Shown here one piece after another: positions 49,860 to 59,663 of a stretch of DNA of 64,000 nt. The stretch comes from Tachypleus tridentatus (lineage: Eukaryota > Arthropoda > Merostomata > Xiphosura > Limulidae): contig NC_134830.1 in assembly GCF_004210375.1 (NCBI RefSeq), forward strand, positions 10,850,001 to 10,914,000, given 5' to 3'. Below the pieces are notes generated by a model that saw only the letters and a list, made by a program, of their open reading frames with translations, searched no databases and was not told where the DNA came from. Positions within the stretch are counted from its first letter, which is position 1; the number at the start of each line of letters is the position of its first letter. The translations under genes were made by a program, and so were the position numbers.

Positions 49860-50075
49860 TATCAAATGTGCCGACCCCCACAGCTACGGAACAATACTCA
49901 AACCATGGCCAAGTAATGCCTTTAATGGCGCGAACATATCAGCTCGCGTCTCAGGAAACCAACTGCCAGGCAAGGAAGTTGTCATCTGAAGTGTCCTGTT
50001 TGACATTTCCTTAGAAGAAGTCAAGGAAAAACTCATAACTCAAAGCATTATCATCAACAGAATTGACCGTATTAA
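49860..50075 (+). pseudogene. LINE ORF1, 5' part (before the piggyBac)
   Basis: Frame reading G-N-Q-L-P-G-K-E-V-V-I-stop-S-V-L-F-D-I, then L-E-E-V-K-E-K-L-I-T-Q-S, ending I-D-R-I at the insertion site. This looks like the RNA-recognition-type domain before the zinc knuckles of Jockey-superfamily ORF1. It holds one TGA stop. Confidence 0.7.
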
Positions 50076-50089
50076 CACTCCTTCGAAAA
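50076..50089. repeat. piggyBac left terminal inverted repeat
   Basis: CACTCCTTCGAAAA next to TTAA; 13 of 14 bases match the right end. Confidence 0.9.
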
Positions 50090-50090
50090 T

Positions 50091-50106
50091 TGGGGCCTAA
50101 TAGGCT
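50091..50106. repeat. Palindromic GGGGCC box, copy 1 (piggyBac left end)
   Basis: TGGGGCCTAATAGGCTCC, a partly decayed palindrome. Two better copies are at 53205-53223 and 55171-55190. Confidence 0.8.
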
Positions 50107-50245
50107 CCAGAGGCTAGGATATGAAAGGTTATTAATATTAGGCTAATAATTTTGTATTTAAATGAAATTGCCATTAACTGACCCTATCTCTTTATATTTT
50201 AAGGAGCAATAATATTTTGACTTTTCAGACATTTGCGAAATAATA

Positions 50246-53164
50246 CAGGTAAACATCGATATAAAACGCATCGATAAAGCTCGATAATCAGTTGGGCGCA
50301 ATGGGGTCTTAGGCCCCAAATTTTTTAGGGTTTCTACAGAGGCCGCCGTTTAATATTACCACTGCTTAATGTAATCAGCGGTTAATGTGATCAAAATCAA
50401 AACCAAATCCACTTCAATCTTTTTGTATGGTTTTCACCGCGCATATTGTGATCAAACTCCGGCCTGCATGTAATAATTCCTGGCTGTCAACTGCAGTAAA
50501 GTACATAATCTGCCAGTCATAGGATAGCTCTCAGTGCGTAGGCAAGAAGTATCAAAACTTTATTTTCATTAAAACCACAAGTCATCCTTGATCGACCGAT
50601 GGATGACGAAGGATGAGTCATATACACTCATACATCAGTGACAGTGGCATGAAGTGCTGCAAACGATAGCGTCAATGTTGAAACCATATAAATTTCTAAG
50701 AAACAGCTTGCTCCCCAGAAGCTTTCAGACGAAATAGTTTCTTGGAAATCTGTGATGTCAGCTATTCCCTTTTATTCTAATATCGCGAATAACTGAAAGG
50801 TCTTGTAACACCAGCTCGTCAGAGGCAGAATTTCGTCGACCGAATCAATTTTGACGTGAGTGAATGGGATAGTGACCATCCGGTGGCGACAGACTGCAAT
50901 TTTCATATTTTTTCAACATACAGCGTATTTATACCCATGGAGAAGAGAGGCACAAAAGGAATGCTTACACAGTACAAGAGAAGATACAGATTGTGCAGCG
51001 AATCCGGAACGTGGAAGCAAGGACCAAGATTATGAAAGAAATAGGAGTTCCAGAATCTACACTTCGAGGTTGGCTGAAGAATGAAAATCAACTGAGAGAA
51101 TTCTGCAACCAGGTAGACAGAATGACAGGACTACAGAGGAAGAAAGCCAAGACAGCAGCAGACCCAGCAGTGGACATGGAAGTTTATGATTGGTTTGTGA
51201 GACTTCGAGCAGACAACATTCCCATCTCAGGACCCATGGTCCTTGCAAAGGGAGAAGACCTACCAGCAACTATACCAGAAAGAAAATTGGCAGCCCAGCC
51301 ATGGATGGCTACAGAGATTCAAGGAGCGCACGGCATCAACCAGATCAAGATTTGTGGAGAGGCAAAGTCGGCAGATATAGCAGCAGCAGTGGAATTCATC
51401 CCTCAACTACAGGATTACATCAAGGAGAATAACTTGGAACTGAACCAGATCTACAATTGTGATGAGACAGCACTTTACTACAAGGCTATGCCAGATGGGA
51501 CATTCACTGGGACAGAGACCCAGACATCAGGATACAAGCAAGTCAAAGACAGAGCAACTTTACTTTTCACCTGTAACTAGGCGGCACCCACGAGATTCGA
51601 CCACTACTCATTGGCAAGTTTCGACAACCAAGATGTTTCCATCACCTCAACATGAAGACACTACCACTTGACTACAACAGCAGTAAAAACGCATGGATGA
51701 CAGCAACAATCTTTGAAGAATGGTTTCATCAGGAATTCGTCCCAGCACTCAGGAAGCACCTCAGAACACAGAAGAAAGAAGAGAAGGCCGTTACTACTAT
51801 TGGATAATTGCCCAGCACACCCGCTGGCAGAGAACCTCACCAGCAGAGATGGAAAGATTACCGTACTCTACTTACCCAAAAACACCACCAGCAAGATTCA
51901 ACCACTTGACCAAGGGATCATCGCCAGCTTCAAGAGAGAATACAGAGCTCAACTGGTCAAGGCCATAGTCGATGATATCAGCAAGCGTGCCAGAGTTCTT
52001 CAAGAAGATGACCATCAAGGACGCCATCTACATGAGCAGCATAGCATGGAACAAGATAAGCCAGAGCACCATCATCAATTGTTGGAATAAAAAACTCAAA
52101 GAAGCAGCACCAGAACCACAACCAGAACCAATAGAAGAAAGAGATGACATTTTCCATGGATTTACAGCAGAAGAAGTAACAGAGGCAGAAAGGAAGTTTG
52201 TAGACTACCAGGATGGACTCCTTGACAACCCTTGTGAAGCAGTGGGCGAGATTGACAGTAGCACCAGTTACCCAGCCACCCCTCACAGATGAAGAGATCC
52301 AGAAAGCAATAGAGAACCCAGCTGCAGCACCCACAGATTTTACCACTCCAGATAAAGAAGAAGAAGATGACCCCATTCCAGAAGAACTCAGGAATTGCAT
52401 CACCTCAACTCAGGCAGTACAGTACACAGAACAACTTCTATATTGGGCAGAACACCACAATCTAGGAATTTGCAAGATACTACAGATCCAGGACCTAATG
52501 GAGAACTGCGAAGAGGATCACGGAACCAAGGAGGAAGACAACAGACACTTTTGGAGGCTTTTGAATGAAAGAAGACTACTGAGTAACTATAAATTTGTGC
52601 ATTTCAACTTGTTTTATGTGCTTACTATATTTTATTGTTATTAAATTTTTTGAAAAATCCGTTTTGTTTCAGTACTGAATTCATTATTTTAAACTTTGCC
52701 ATGACATTTTTTTATCTGGTAATTATTTGACTTCAGTTTGTACTTAGATTTTAATAATTAGTAAATAAATTATCAAAATTAATTACTATATGTATTAACT
52801 TTTAAAATTGAACTAATTTTAATCAGCGTCTAATCGTAAAACGATCACGTTGATTGCTCTGTGACGGAACTACTTTTAGAATATCAGCCCCATCAAAGTA
52901 ATGAATTCAATAAATTTCTTTAGAATTCTGCTTTTACATTTAATTTCAGTCTTAAAATTGAGTTTAATAAAAAAAAATGCTATATCATTGGTGTAAGTAG
53001 TTTTGTTTGTTTTCTTTATTTCACTACAAAGCAGCGTAAATTTTGCATTATCGCTCACCCCAAGGGTAAAAAAAATATATAATCAAATCGGTATAAAGCA
53101 TAATCAGATACAAGCGGTCGAATTTTTTGGACCCCAACTAGCACCTTATATCGATGTTTGACTG
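50246..53164 (+). mobile_element. Second Tigger/pogo-type transposon, inserted in the piggyBac
   Basis: A 2919-bp element flanked by TA (50244-50245 and 53165-53166). Ends: CAGGTAAACATCGATATAA on the left and CAGTCAAACATCGATATAA (reverse complement) on the right. Its ends and transposase differ clearly from Tigger-1, so the two belong to different families. Gene on the plus strand. Confidence 0.95.
50937..52644 (+). pseudogene. Tigger-2 transposase relic
   Basis: Starts M-E-K-R-G at 50937. After a one-base frameshift near 50955 it reads Y-T-V-Q-E-K-I-Q-I-V, then the pogo HTH (E-I-G-V-P-E-S-T-L-R-G-W-L-K-N), a CENP-B HTH (N-I-P-I-S-G-P-M-V-L-A-K), and the DDE core: Y-N-C-D-E-T-A-L-Y-Y-K (about 51455), L-L-L-D-N-C-P-A-H-P (about 51805), I-Q-P-L-D-Q-G-I-I (about 51900). 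Then come A-I-Y-M-S-S-I-A-W-N-K-I, S-T-I-I-N-C-W and an acidic tail (52213-52644). Further frameshifts near 51270, 51580, 51985 and 52260. The DDE residues survive. Confidence 0.87.
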
Positions 53165-53203
53165 TATTTATAAAAATTTTTTAAAACATCCACTAAGGGT
53201 ATT

Positions 53204-53223
53204 TTGGGGCCTATGAGGCCCCA
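53204..53223. repeat. Palindromic GGGGCC box, copy 2 (piggyBac subterminal)
   Basis: TTTTGGGGCCTATGAGGCCCC, preceded by acatccactaa. The same two-part motif is at the right end in reverse orientation. Confidence 0.85.
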
Positions 53224-53273
53224 GATCAAAAAACATAAAAATGACTTTATTTATTTCCTGAATAATTCTAGAA

Positions 53274-53418
53274 CAGGGCTGGGCAACCGAAAAAGCAAAT
53301 TATAGTAAAAATATATTAATTTTACAACTTCTTTTCAAAGATGGATATTTAGGATAATAACTCTACTCCAACAATAATTGTGAGACGGTCCTGATTATTG
53401 CCTAGTTTCCCACGCCTG
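53274..53418. mobile_element. 145-bp hAT-type MITE inside the piggyBac
   Basis: Flanked by an 8-bp direct repeat TTCTAGAA (53266-53273 and 53419-53426). Ends: CAGGGCTGGGCAAC on the left and ...GTTTCCCACGCCTG on the right (imperfect inverted repeat CAGGSNTGGG). Eight-base duplications and CAGGG-type ends are typical of hAT elements. No coding capacity. Confidence 0.85.
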
Positions 53419-53502
53419 TTCTAGAACATTCTAGAAACTTTACCGAAGTATTTAGAATAATCTAGAATATTCTTGAAGCTTCTAGATTATTCTAGAAGAA
53501 TC
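53419..53502. promoter_or_regulatory. Putative heat-shock-element array upstream of piggyBac transposase
   Basis: Starts TTCtaGAAcaTTCtaGAA, a perfect run of alternating TTC and GAA triplets in 5-bp steps, then after a one-base slip GAAtaaTCtaGAAtaTTC, ttGAAgcTTCtaGATta and TTCtaGAA. This is the consensus of heat-shock factor binding (nGAAn repeated head-to-head). The array ends about 40 bp before the ATG and just before a TATA-like TATATATATA. One copy (53266-53273) has been split off by the MITE. Function is inferred. Confidence 0.55.
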
Positions 53503-53511
53503 CACAAATCC

Positions 53512-53521
53512 TATATATATA
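53512..53521 (+). promoter_or_regulatory. TATA-like box of the piggyBac transposase
   Basis: CTATATATATAGG 10-20 bp after the GAA/TTC array and about 20-30 bp before the first two ATGs (53542 and 53551). Confidence 0.45.
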
Positions 53522-53541
53522 GGAGCTGAAATCTTCAAACC

Positions 53542-55144
53542 ATGTCAAAAATGATATCTCTTGATGAAGCTGTACATTTACTGACAAAACCATCCAACGA
53601 TGAAAGTGAACATGATAATCTTGAAGACTACTCTGAAAGTTGTGATGATGATCCTTCTGAAGCCGAAAATGATGAACAAATCGCGATACACCTTCTGAAA
53701 GTGAAGAAAGTAATCAAGAAGATCTTACTACGATGCCAGTGAACGAACTTTTGTCCAAAGATAAGAATTTTAGTTATTCAACAACACCTTCAAGGATCAA
53801 CAGGAAAACCACAGCTCTCAATATATTCAATGGGAACCCAGGCATTACCAGGCAAGCTGCTCCAAGAGTCTCTACACCCTTCGAAACATTCAAAATTTTC
53901 ATTTCTGATAATATAATGGAACAGATCATTCACTCAACAAACACTGTCATGAAAGAACCAATTTTTGAAGAAGACCTCTGGAAATGGATCGCAGCTAATC
54001 TTTTCTTTGGAATAAGCAAATCCAAAATGCATCGATAGGCGAAATGTTTTCAACCGAATTGGGTTTGCCATTTTCTTGAAAACTGATTACACAAGACAAA
54101 TTCAAAAAATGTGCTCAAAAATCAGATTTGACATCCACTCTCAAAGAAATAGAAATCAAAGATGCCGTCATCTCTGGAGTCTGGAATTTTTTCATTGAAA
54201 ATTGCAAAAACAGTTACAACCCAAGCGAATACCTGACAGTGGATGAACAACTATGTAACATCAAAGGAAGAGTTGGCTTCAGAACATACATTCCAACAAA
54301 GCCAGGCAAATACAGAATAAAGATTTGGTGCCTAACAGATGCAAAGACAAGTTACCTCCTCAACGCTCAAATTTATACTGGAAAGGTTGGAAATACGACA
54401 GAAACATATCAAGGAGAAAGAATAGTCAGAGAACTGAGTCAGCCATTTCTTGGAAAGGAAGGACTATAGCGACAGATAATTTCTTCACAACAATGACACT
54501 TGCCAAGTACCTCTGAACAAAAGAACAGGACTTGTTGGAACCATACGAAAATCAAGAACCTTCCTGCCTCCTGAAATAAATGCAAAATCTAGAGAGTTAT
54601 CACCAAAGTTTTTCTACCATGACAACATCACTCTTCTCGGGCACTCAGACAAACCAGGAAAATATGTGCTACTACTGAGTTTTCAGCATCAGTCTGGTGA
54701 AGTAGAAGAGAATGAAAAGCCCGAAATCGTCAATCTTTACAATGCAACGAAGGCAGGTGTCGACACTCTCGATCAACTGGTGAGATATTATACAACAAAG
54801 AGGCGATCAAAGCGCTGGTCAGTCAGCATATTCTATAACATTCTAGATCTTGCTACGTACAATGCTTTCGTTCTATACTCGACAAAACATCCGGAATTTC
54901 TTCGTCAACATAAATCAAGAGCCAGAAGAGAATTTATACGGCAATTGGTGCTTGAAATCAAAGAAATTTACTGCAAAGATAATGACAAAACAACCTCATG
55001 TGAACTGCCTGCAAAGAGGGCAAAAAGAGGACGATGCCATTTGTGCGGCAGATCAAAAGATAAACAGTCGAAAATTGTTTGCTCAAATTGTAAAAAAAAT
55101 GTTTGTCAGAGCCATTCTAAAGTTGTTTGTAATGAATGTTGCTA
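53542..55144 (+). pseudogene. piggyBac transposase relic
   Basis: An acidic N-terminus (53542-53742) is followed by the dimerisation/core part in another frame (53733-54038: T-P-F-E-T-F-K-I-F-I, then L-W-K-W-I-A-A-N-L-F-F-G-I-S), and then a damaged and probably shortened stretch at 54030-54130. The catalytic core follows with the three Asp motifs: E-Y-L-T-V-D-E-Q-L (54230), A-T-D-N-F-F-T-T-M (54468) and A-G-V-D-T-L-D-Q-L (54755). Insertion domain and R-R-S-K-R-W-S follow. The C-terminal cysteine-rich domain reads C-H-L-C-G, C-S-N-C-K-K-N-V-C-Q-S-H and C-N-E-C-C-stop. It would excise and insert DNA at TTAA. Frameshifts near 53715, 54040 and 54465-54515 make it inactive. Confidence 0.9.
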
Positions 55145-55171
55145 AATCACTGTTTCTATTGGAAAAATATA

Positions 55172-55192
55172 TGGGGCCTGATAGGCCCCAAA
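55172..55192. repeat. Palindromic GGGGCC box, copy 3 (piggyBac right subterminal)
   Basis: GGGGCCTGATAGGCCCCAAAA, followed by ttagtggatgt (the reverse of acatccactaa in copy 2). Confidence 0.85.
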
Positions 55193-55217
55193 ATCACTTT
55201 AGTGGATGTAAATATTT

Positions 55218-55231
55218 TTTTCGTAGGAGTG
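55218..55231. repeat. piggyBac right terminal inverted repeat
   Basis: TTTTCGTAGGAGTG followed by TTAA; reverse complement of the left end with one mismatch. Confidence 0.9.
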
Positions 55232-55235
55232 TTAA

Positions 55236-56018
55236 GTCACCCAAGACTGGCTTACCCACTCCATTAGTAAAAATCAGTATCTCCAACGAGAAAGTTGCTG
55301 AAAAAATACTGACATCAGGTGTCATCCTTTACTACAACCATCACCAAGTAGAGGAAATGAGAAACACTACCCCCAGATTAATCCAGTGCTTCAAATGCCA
55401 ATGATTTGGGCACACCGCGACAGCCTGCAGATCACTTGTCTGCTGTATCAGATGCAGTGGCCCACATCAAGTTTCCGCGTGCCCTAATGAAAGAGAGGCC
55501 ACCCAATGCACTAATTGCAAAAGACCCCACGCCTCATCTTACAGTGGTTGTCCCACATTTCAAGCTGCCTTTTGTACACAACAGCCTTCATTTGTCAACC
55601 CACAAATCTTCATCAATGCCACGAAATCTATCTGATTTGCCTCACCTTTAGTTTCTGATCCCAACGACAATTTACCAACCAAAGAAGGTCCACTCCTGTA
55701 CAAGTACCTAACCTCATAACCAAGAAAACCTATGCTGAGGCAACCAATGTAATTGATAGTAGAAATCATAGTTATACTCAAAAACAGTTCTATGATGTTG
55801 TCCAAGTAATTGTGACAATTATCACCGATGTCTTAACTGAACTATGTGAGAAGAGATTCGACGCAGATCATGTAGCCCTTCTAGCATGTAAGAGTGCCAG
55901 CAAATTCCTCGGTACTGATGAACTCCTGAACCCTGTACGTCTTGGCATCCAACTCGAACAGATTAAGAAAAATCCTTCCTGGACGTCATGTAAAACATCC
56001 TTCCTGGACGACATGTAA
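55236..56018 (+). pseudogene. LINE ORF1, 3' part with three zinc knuckles
   Basis: Continues in frame from the 5' part: K-S-P-K-T-G-L-P-T-P-L-V-K. Then come the zinc knuckles: C-F-K-C then F-G-H-T-A-T-A-C (a TGA stop sits inside the first at 55402), C-I-R-C-S-G-P-H-Q-V-S-A-C, and C-T-N-C-K-R-P-H-A-S-S-Y-S-G-C. ORF1 proteins coat the LINE RNA. The C-terminus (55812-56018) reads D-V-L-T-E-L-C-E-K-R and is expanded by a 25-bp tandem repeat. Confidence 0.8.
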
Positions 56019-56090
56019 AACATCCTTTCTGGACGTCATGTAAAACATCCTTCCTGGACGACATGTAAAACATCCTTCCTGGACGTCGTC
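55970..56090. repeat. 25-27-bp tandem repeat at the ORF1/ORF2 junction
   Basis: About five copies of ccttcctggacgtcatgta followed by aaacat. Alternate copies read GACGTC or GACGAC, giving a ~50-bp higher-order period. Confidence 0.93.
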
Positions 56091-56123
56091 TCCCCTTCTC
56101 TTCTTTTACATCCTTTTCTTTAA

Positions 56124-58828
56124 ATGGTAAACATAATCCATATTAATGTTCGCGGAGGTTTACATCACAAAAAATATGAAATTTTCCAGTTACTAACAAG
56201 AACAAAAACGGATATCCTATTTTTAAGTGAAACACTACTAAAAGATAAAACTAATTTTAGTATTCCTGGCTATAATATGAAACACTTACCCTTAACCGTA
56301 ATAACCGAGGTATTGAAATACTATACCTCAATTCTTTGGTAATCTCCTTCCCCAAACTTAATTGTGCTACTGATAACAAACTTATCATCTGCCAAGTTCA
56401 AACCTCATCAAGTCCTATTACATTAATTGCTATACATGTCTCCCCACGAACGAAACCCAATTTAAACACTCTACAACAGATCTATAACTCATTTCCAAAC
56501 TCGATTACCATTGGCGACCTCAACAGTAAACACACTGACTTCAACTGCCGTAACGGAATCATACAACATAAATTCATAGAGGATAATAATTTTGTCACTT
56601 TAAACAATAACCAAGCTACCCACATGCAGAATAATGGTAACAAAGATATCCTTGACTTAGTAACAGCCCCTAGTAGACAGTCTCGACACATAACCAACTT
56701 CCAAGTTCTTGACAACATCGGTAGTGATCACTACCCTATTTACATTCAAATCTTTCGAATCTCTCACCCAATCAATCACACGTCCACCACTGCCCGATTA
56801 CTCTCACATTAACTGGACTCAACTTAATAACCATATCAAAAAACAGGTACCTCTAACTAAGACAGTTGCCTCGTGCGAAGCTGATATAGATGATTATGCA
56901 ACCCAAATCACCAATGCCATTAATCAAGCTACTCTAAATACCATACCTAGTACACAATACAATACTAACCCCAATTCTTGGAAAATTAACCCTGACTTAC
57001 ATCAAGCAATCATTCAAAGACGCCACTCACGGGTGACAGCTCATATCCTCTCGTAATCCAACCATAAAAACCCAGATCAATAATACCAATAACAAGATCA
57101 AAGCCCTGATTAAAACCCTCCAAACCCATAATTGGAACAACTTTTGTGATTCCATCAAAAAATCTTACCCAAACCCAACCCTATTCTGGAGAAAAATTAA
57201 ATCCATTGCTAATACACAACCTACCAACAATTACCCTGACATCATATATAACAATATTTCAGCAGCCTCTGACCTCGATAAAGCTAACCTATTTGCTCAA
57301 TACTTTACAAACACCTTTGTCACCCCTGATATCTCATCCTTTGACCAATCCCCCTATCACCGAAATACCCAAACTGTGAAGTCAAACCCTGCAATGTTCT
57401 ACCCCGATTTCCCATTAATCTTAAACGAGATAAACATCCCCACTCTTATTACACTCAACCCATAACTAGGATTGAAATCAAACTTATCCTTAAAAAAATT
57501 AAAAACAAAGCTCCTGGACCTGACAGCATTAGTAACCAAGTTCTTAAAAACCTGTCCAATACTAACCTTAATCACCTAGTCTCAATCTTCAATCTATCTC
57601 TGTTCTCAGGAAACTACCCAAACTTATGGAAATCCGCTTTAATTAAAGTCATACCCAAAAAAGATAAAGATCTTTCTAATCCGAATAATTACAGACCGAT
57701 TAGCCTTCTAAACACCCAAGGAAAACTTATGGAAAATCCATCACCAACAGAATTACTTGCTACCTCGAGACTAACAACTTAATCAACAAAATCAAAACGC
57801 CGGTGGAAAAACAGACAAACCACTGACCACCTCTCCTCTCACAGAATCAGTATTTAAAGGATTTAACAGGAAACAAACAACAGGCGCTACCTTTCTAGAT
57901 GTTCAAAAAACATTTGACTCTGTCTGGCATGATGGCCTACGCCATAAAATTTTAACCATCGGCATTCCACATATTTTAGTCCGCTGGATATCCAGCTCCC
58001 TCACCAATCGTAAGGCAAGTATTAAGATAAACAACTCAATCTCACACCCATTCAGCTTTAACGCAGGCGTGCCCTTAAGGTTCTCTACTCAGTCCAATAC
58101 TATACAATTTTTATATTAATGACATACCTTTTCCTTCACTAAACTCAACCCCATCTCCCAATATGCAGACGATATTGCTATTTGGAGCACCTCATGCAAC
58201 CCCATACTGCAGCCTCACGAGTTCAAACAACCCTTGATACAGTATCTCAATGGTGTAATAAATGGCATGTCATCTTAAATCCCTGAAAATCGCTAGCTAT
58301 TGCCTTCTGCAGAAAAGTTAACAAGTATAAGAAAAAATTCAAAAACATTAAGCTCAACCTCAATAAAACTGACATTATTTTCACAAAGTCTATAACCTTT
58401 CTAGGCCTTACCTTAACTCATAACCTTTCCTGGACTCCACACTTCCAGAAAATTGCTACCCGAGCAAGTAACAGAATCTTCTTTCTGAAACGTATTAGCG
58501 GCACGAACAAAGGCTGTTCTCCCAGAACCATTATCACTATATATAAAGCATTCATTAGACCCTGTTAGAATATGGTTATACAGCCACATGTAACATGACT
58601 GAAAGACAATACTCAATATTACAAAACCTGCAAAACCGCACCATTAAAATTGCTTACCGTCTCTCCAACTACACTCCCACAACCTACCTCAACTCCCTAA
58701 CTCAACTATTACCAATTAAGGATCAATTCATCAAACTTACCAAATGCTATTATACTAAAGCTGCTGATAGAAACCTCCAAACTCGTCAATTATTCCGAAA
58801 TAGCAGATACCCCCCATACCTGGACTAA
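56124..58828 (+). pseudogene. LINE ORF2 relic: AP-type endonuclease and reverse transcriptase
   Basis: The endonuclease begins M-V-N-I-I-H-I-N-V-R-G, with S-E-T-L-L, G-D-L-N-S-K-H and G-S-D-H-Y-P-I, the metal-binding and catalytic motifs of the exonuclease-endonuclease-phosphatase fold. RT motifs: K-A-P-G-P-D-S-I near 57505, N-Y-R-P-I-S-L-L near 57690, F-L-D-V-Q-K-T-F-D-S-V-W-H near 57893, Y-A-D-D-I-A-I-W near 58165 (catalytic Asp pair intact), and the thumb with I-Y-K-A-F-I-R-P near 58540. C-terminal part at 58595-58828. Several frameshifts and stops (for example after G-V-P near 58075). Start chosen at the ATG just before the I-x-N motif. Confidence 0.85.
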
Positions 58829-59335
58829 GTACACTTCACCAATAAACCGGATCACTAACCACAGTGACCAGTACTAACCAGTAATGTTAAAACAGACAAT
58901 ATAGTGTTATCCATTTACATGTCAATAATGTTTCTTTTCAACATTCTAGGTTGGGCACTGGGTGGGTATTTTTTTCGGCGTCCATCCAGTGAATGTGGTT
59001 TTTTCCGAGTATTCTGGTATCCCCAACATCTAATTTCTCGCCATTGGATCCCAGGCACCCTGGCCCTGAAAAGACCATCTGTCTCTACTCCTATCTCTAT
59101 CCACCCTTCCCTTTCCTTTCTCTCCACGATTAATCTCTCTATATCCCGTTTTTGGTTCTATTTTAATCTTTCTCTCTCTCTCACTACTCATTTCTCCCTC
59201 TGCCACCAGTCCCTTGAAGTAGGTGTGACCTGCTGCAGCCTTGGTCTAGCAACCCATGATCAAGAAGATTTTCGACCAAAGCCGACCAGGCCAGCTCTCC
59301 CCCTCTTCAACTCTTAACTTTCATATTTTATTGTT
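58829..59335 (+). other. LINE 3' UTR with shared 3' domain
   Basis: Contains aatgtggttttttccgagta, ccaacatctaatttctcg and ccattggatcccag, followed by a C/T-rich part and gaagattttcgaccaaag. The same series occurs at 63020-63402. No poly(A) tail is visible. Confidence 0.55.
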
Positions 59336-59369
59336 ATATTCAGTCATACATCAGTCAATTCCTTCTTCC

Positions 59370-59514
59370 TGTTATGTATGTGACATTATTAGCCAATCAG
59401 CACTTAGTATTTTGTATGTGCGAGGCTATTCTAAATAAAGTACAGAAAGCTGCGGCGCCTGAGTTTTGTTGTTACTCGATAACAAGTGTTTTATGAGAAC
59501 CCAAAGACATAACA
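59370..59514 (+). repeat. Gypsy 5' LTR (145 bp)
   Basis: Begins TGTTATGT and ends ACATAACA, an exact 8-bp inverted repeat with TG...CA termini. Contains AATAAA (59434-59439). The second LTR is absent, so the borders rest on the terminal symmetry and on the primer-binding site. Confidence 0.8.
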
Positions 59515-59529
59515 TGGTATCAGAAGTGG
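59515..59529 (+). other. Primer-binding site of the Gypsy element
   Basis: TGGTATCAGAAGTGG directly after the LTR. TGG at this place is complementary to the CCA end of a tRNA. The primer tRNA was not identified. Confidence 0.65.
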
Positions 59530-59663
59530 AAGTTTTATTTAAATTGTGCCTTAGAAGCGACACACAGTCAAGATAAATACAAACTTTACATTCACAAACT
59601 GTAAATTGACATAATCGATGCGAGATAACATTCTCGAGGAAACACACGTGTTCTACCCAGAAA

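Larger units (their letters stand above)
50076..55231 (+). mobile_element. piggyBac-type DNA transposon inserted in the LINE, itself interrupted
   Basis: The left end is preceded by TTAA (50072-50075) and begins CACTCCTTCGAAAA. The right end is ...TTTTCGTAGGAGTG followed by TTAA (55232-55235). TTAA duplication and C-rich short inverted ends define piggyBac elements. Inside are the second Tigger element (50246-53164) and a hAT-type MITE (53274-53418). Without these and their duplications the element is about 2.1 kb. Its gene lies at 53542-55144. Confidence 0.93.
49860..59335 (+). mobile_element. CR1/Jockey-type LINE, split by a nested piggyBac
   Basis: A non-LTR element of about 4.3 kb once the insertions are removed. 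ORF1 runs to the TTAA at 50072, resumes at 55236 and ends at about 56018. ORF2 (endonuclease plus RT) spans 56124-58828. The 3' UTR contains a GC-richer segment (58950-59290) also found in a second LINE fragment at 62980-63402. There is no RNase H after the RT. The 5' and 3' borders are approximate. It carries stops and frameshifts and is dead. Confidence 0.8.

Noticed and set aside
51978..52403. 141-codon minus-strand frame in Tigger-2
   Set aside because: Complement of the Gln/Pro/Glu-rich transposase tail.
53187..53223. Left end of a separate piggyBac at 53181 (TTAA next to the G/C palindrome)
   Set aside because: The exact inverted ends CACTCCT.CGAAAA with TTAA at 50072 and 55232, and the restored LINE frame, show the true ends; this is a subterminal repeat.
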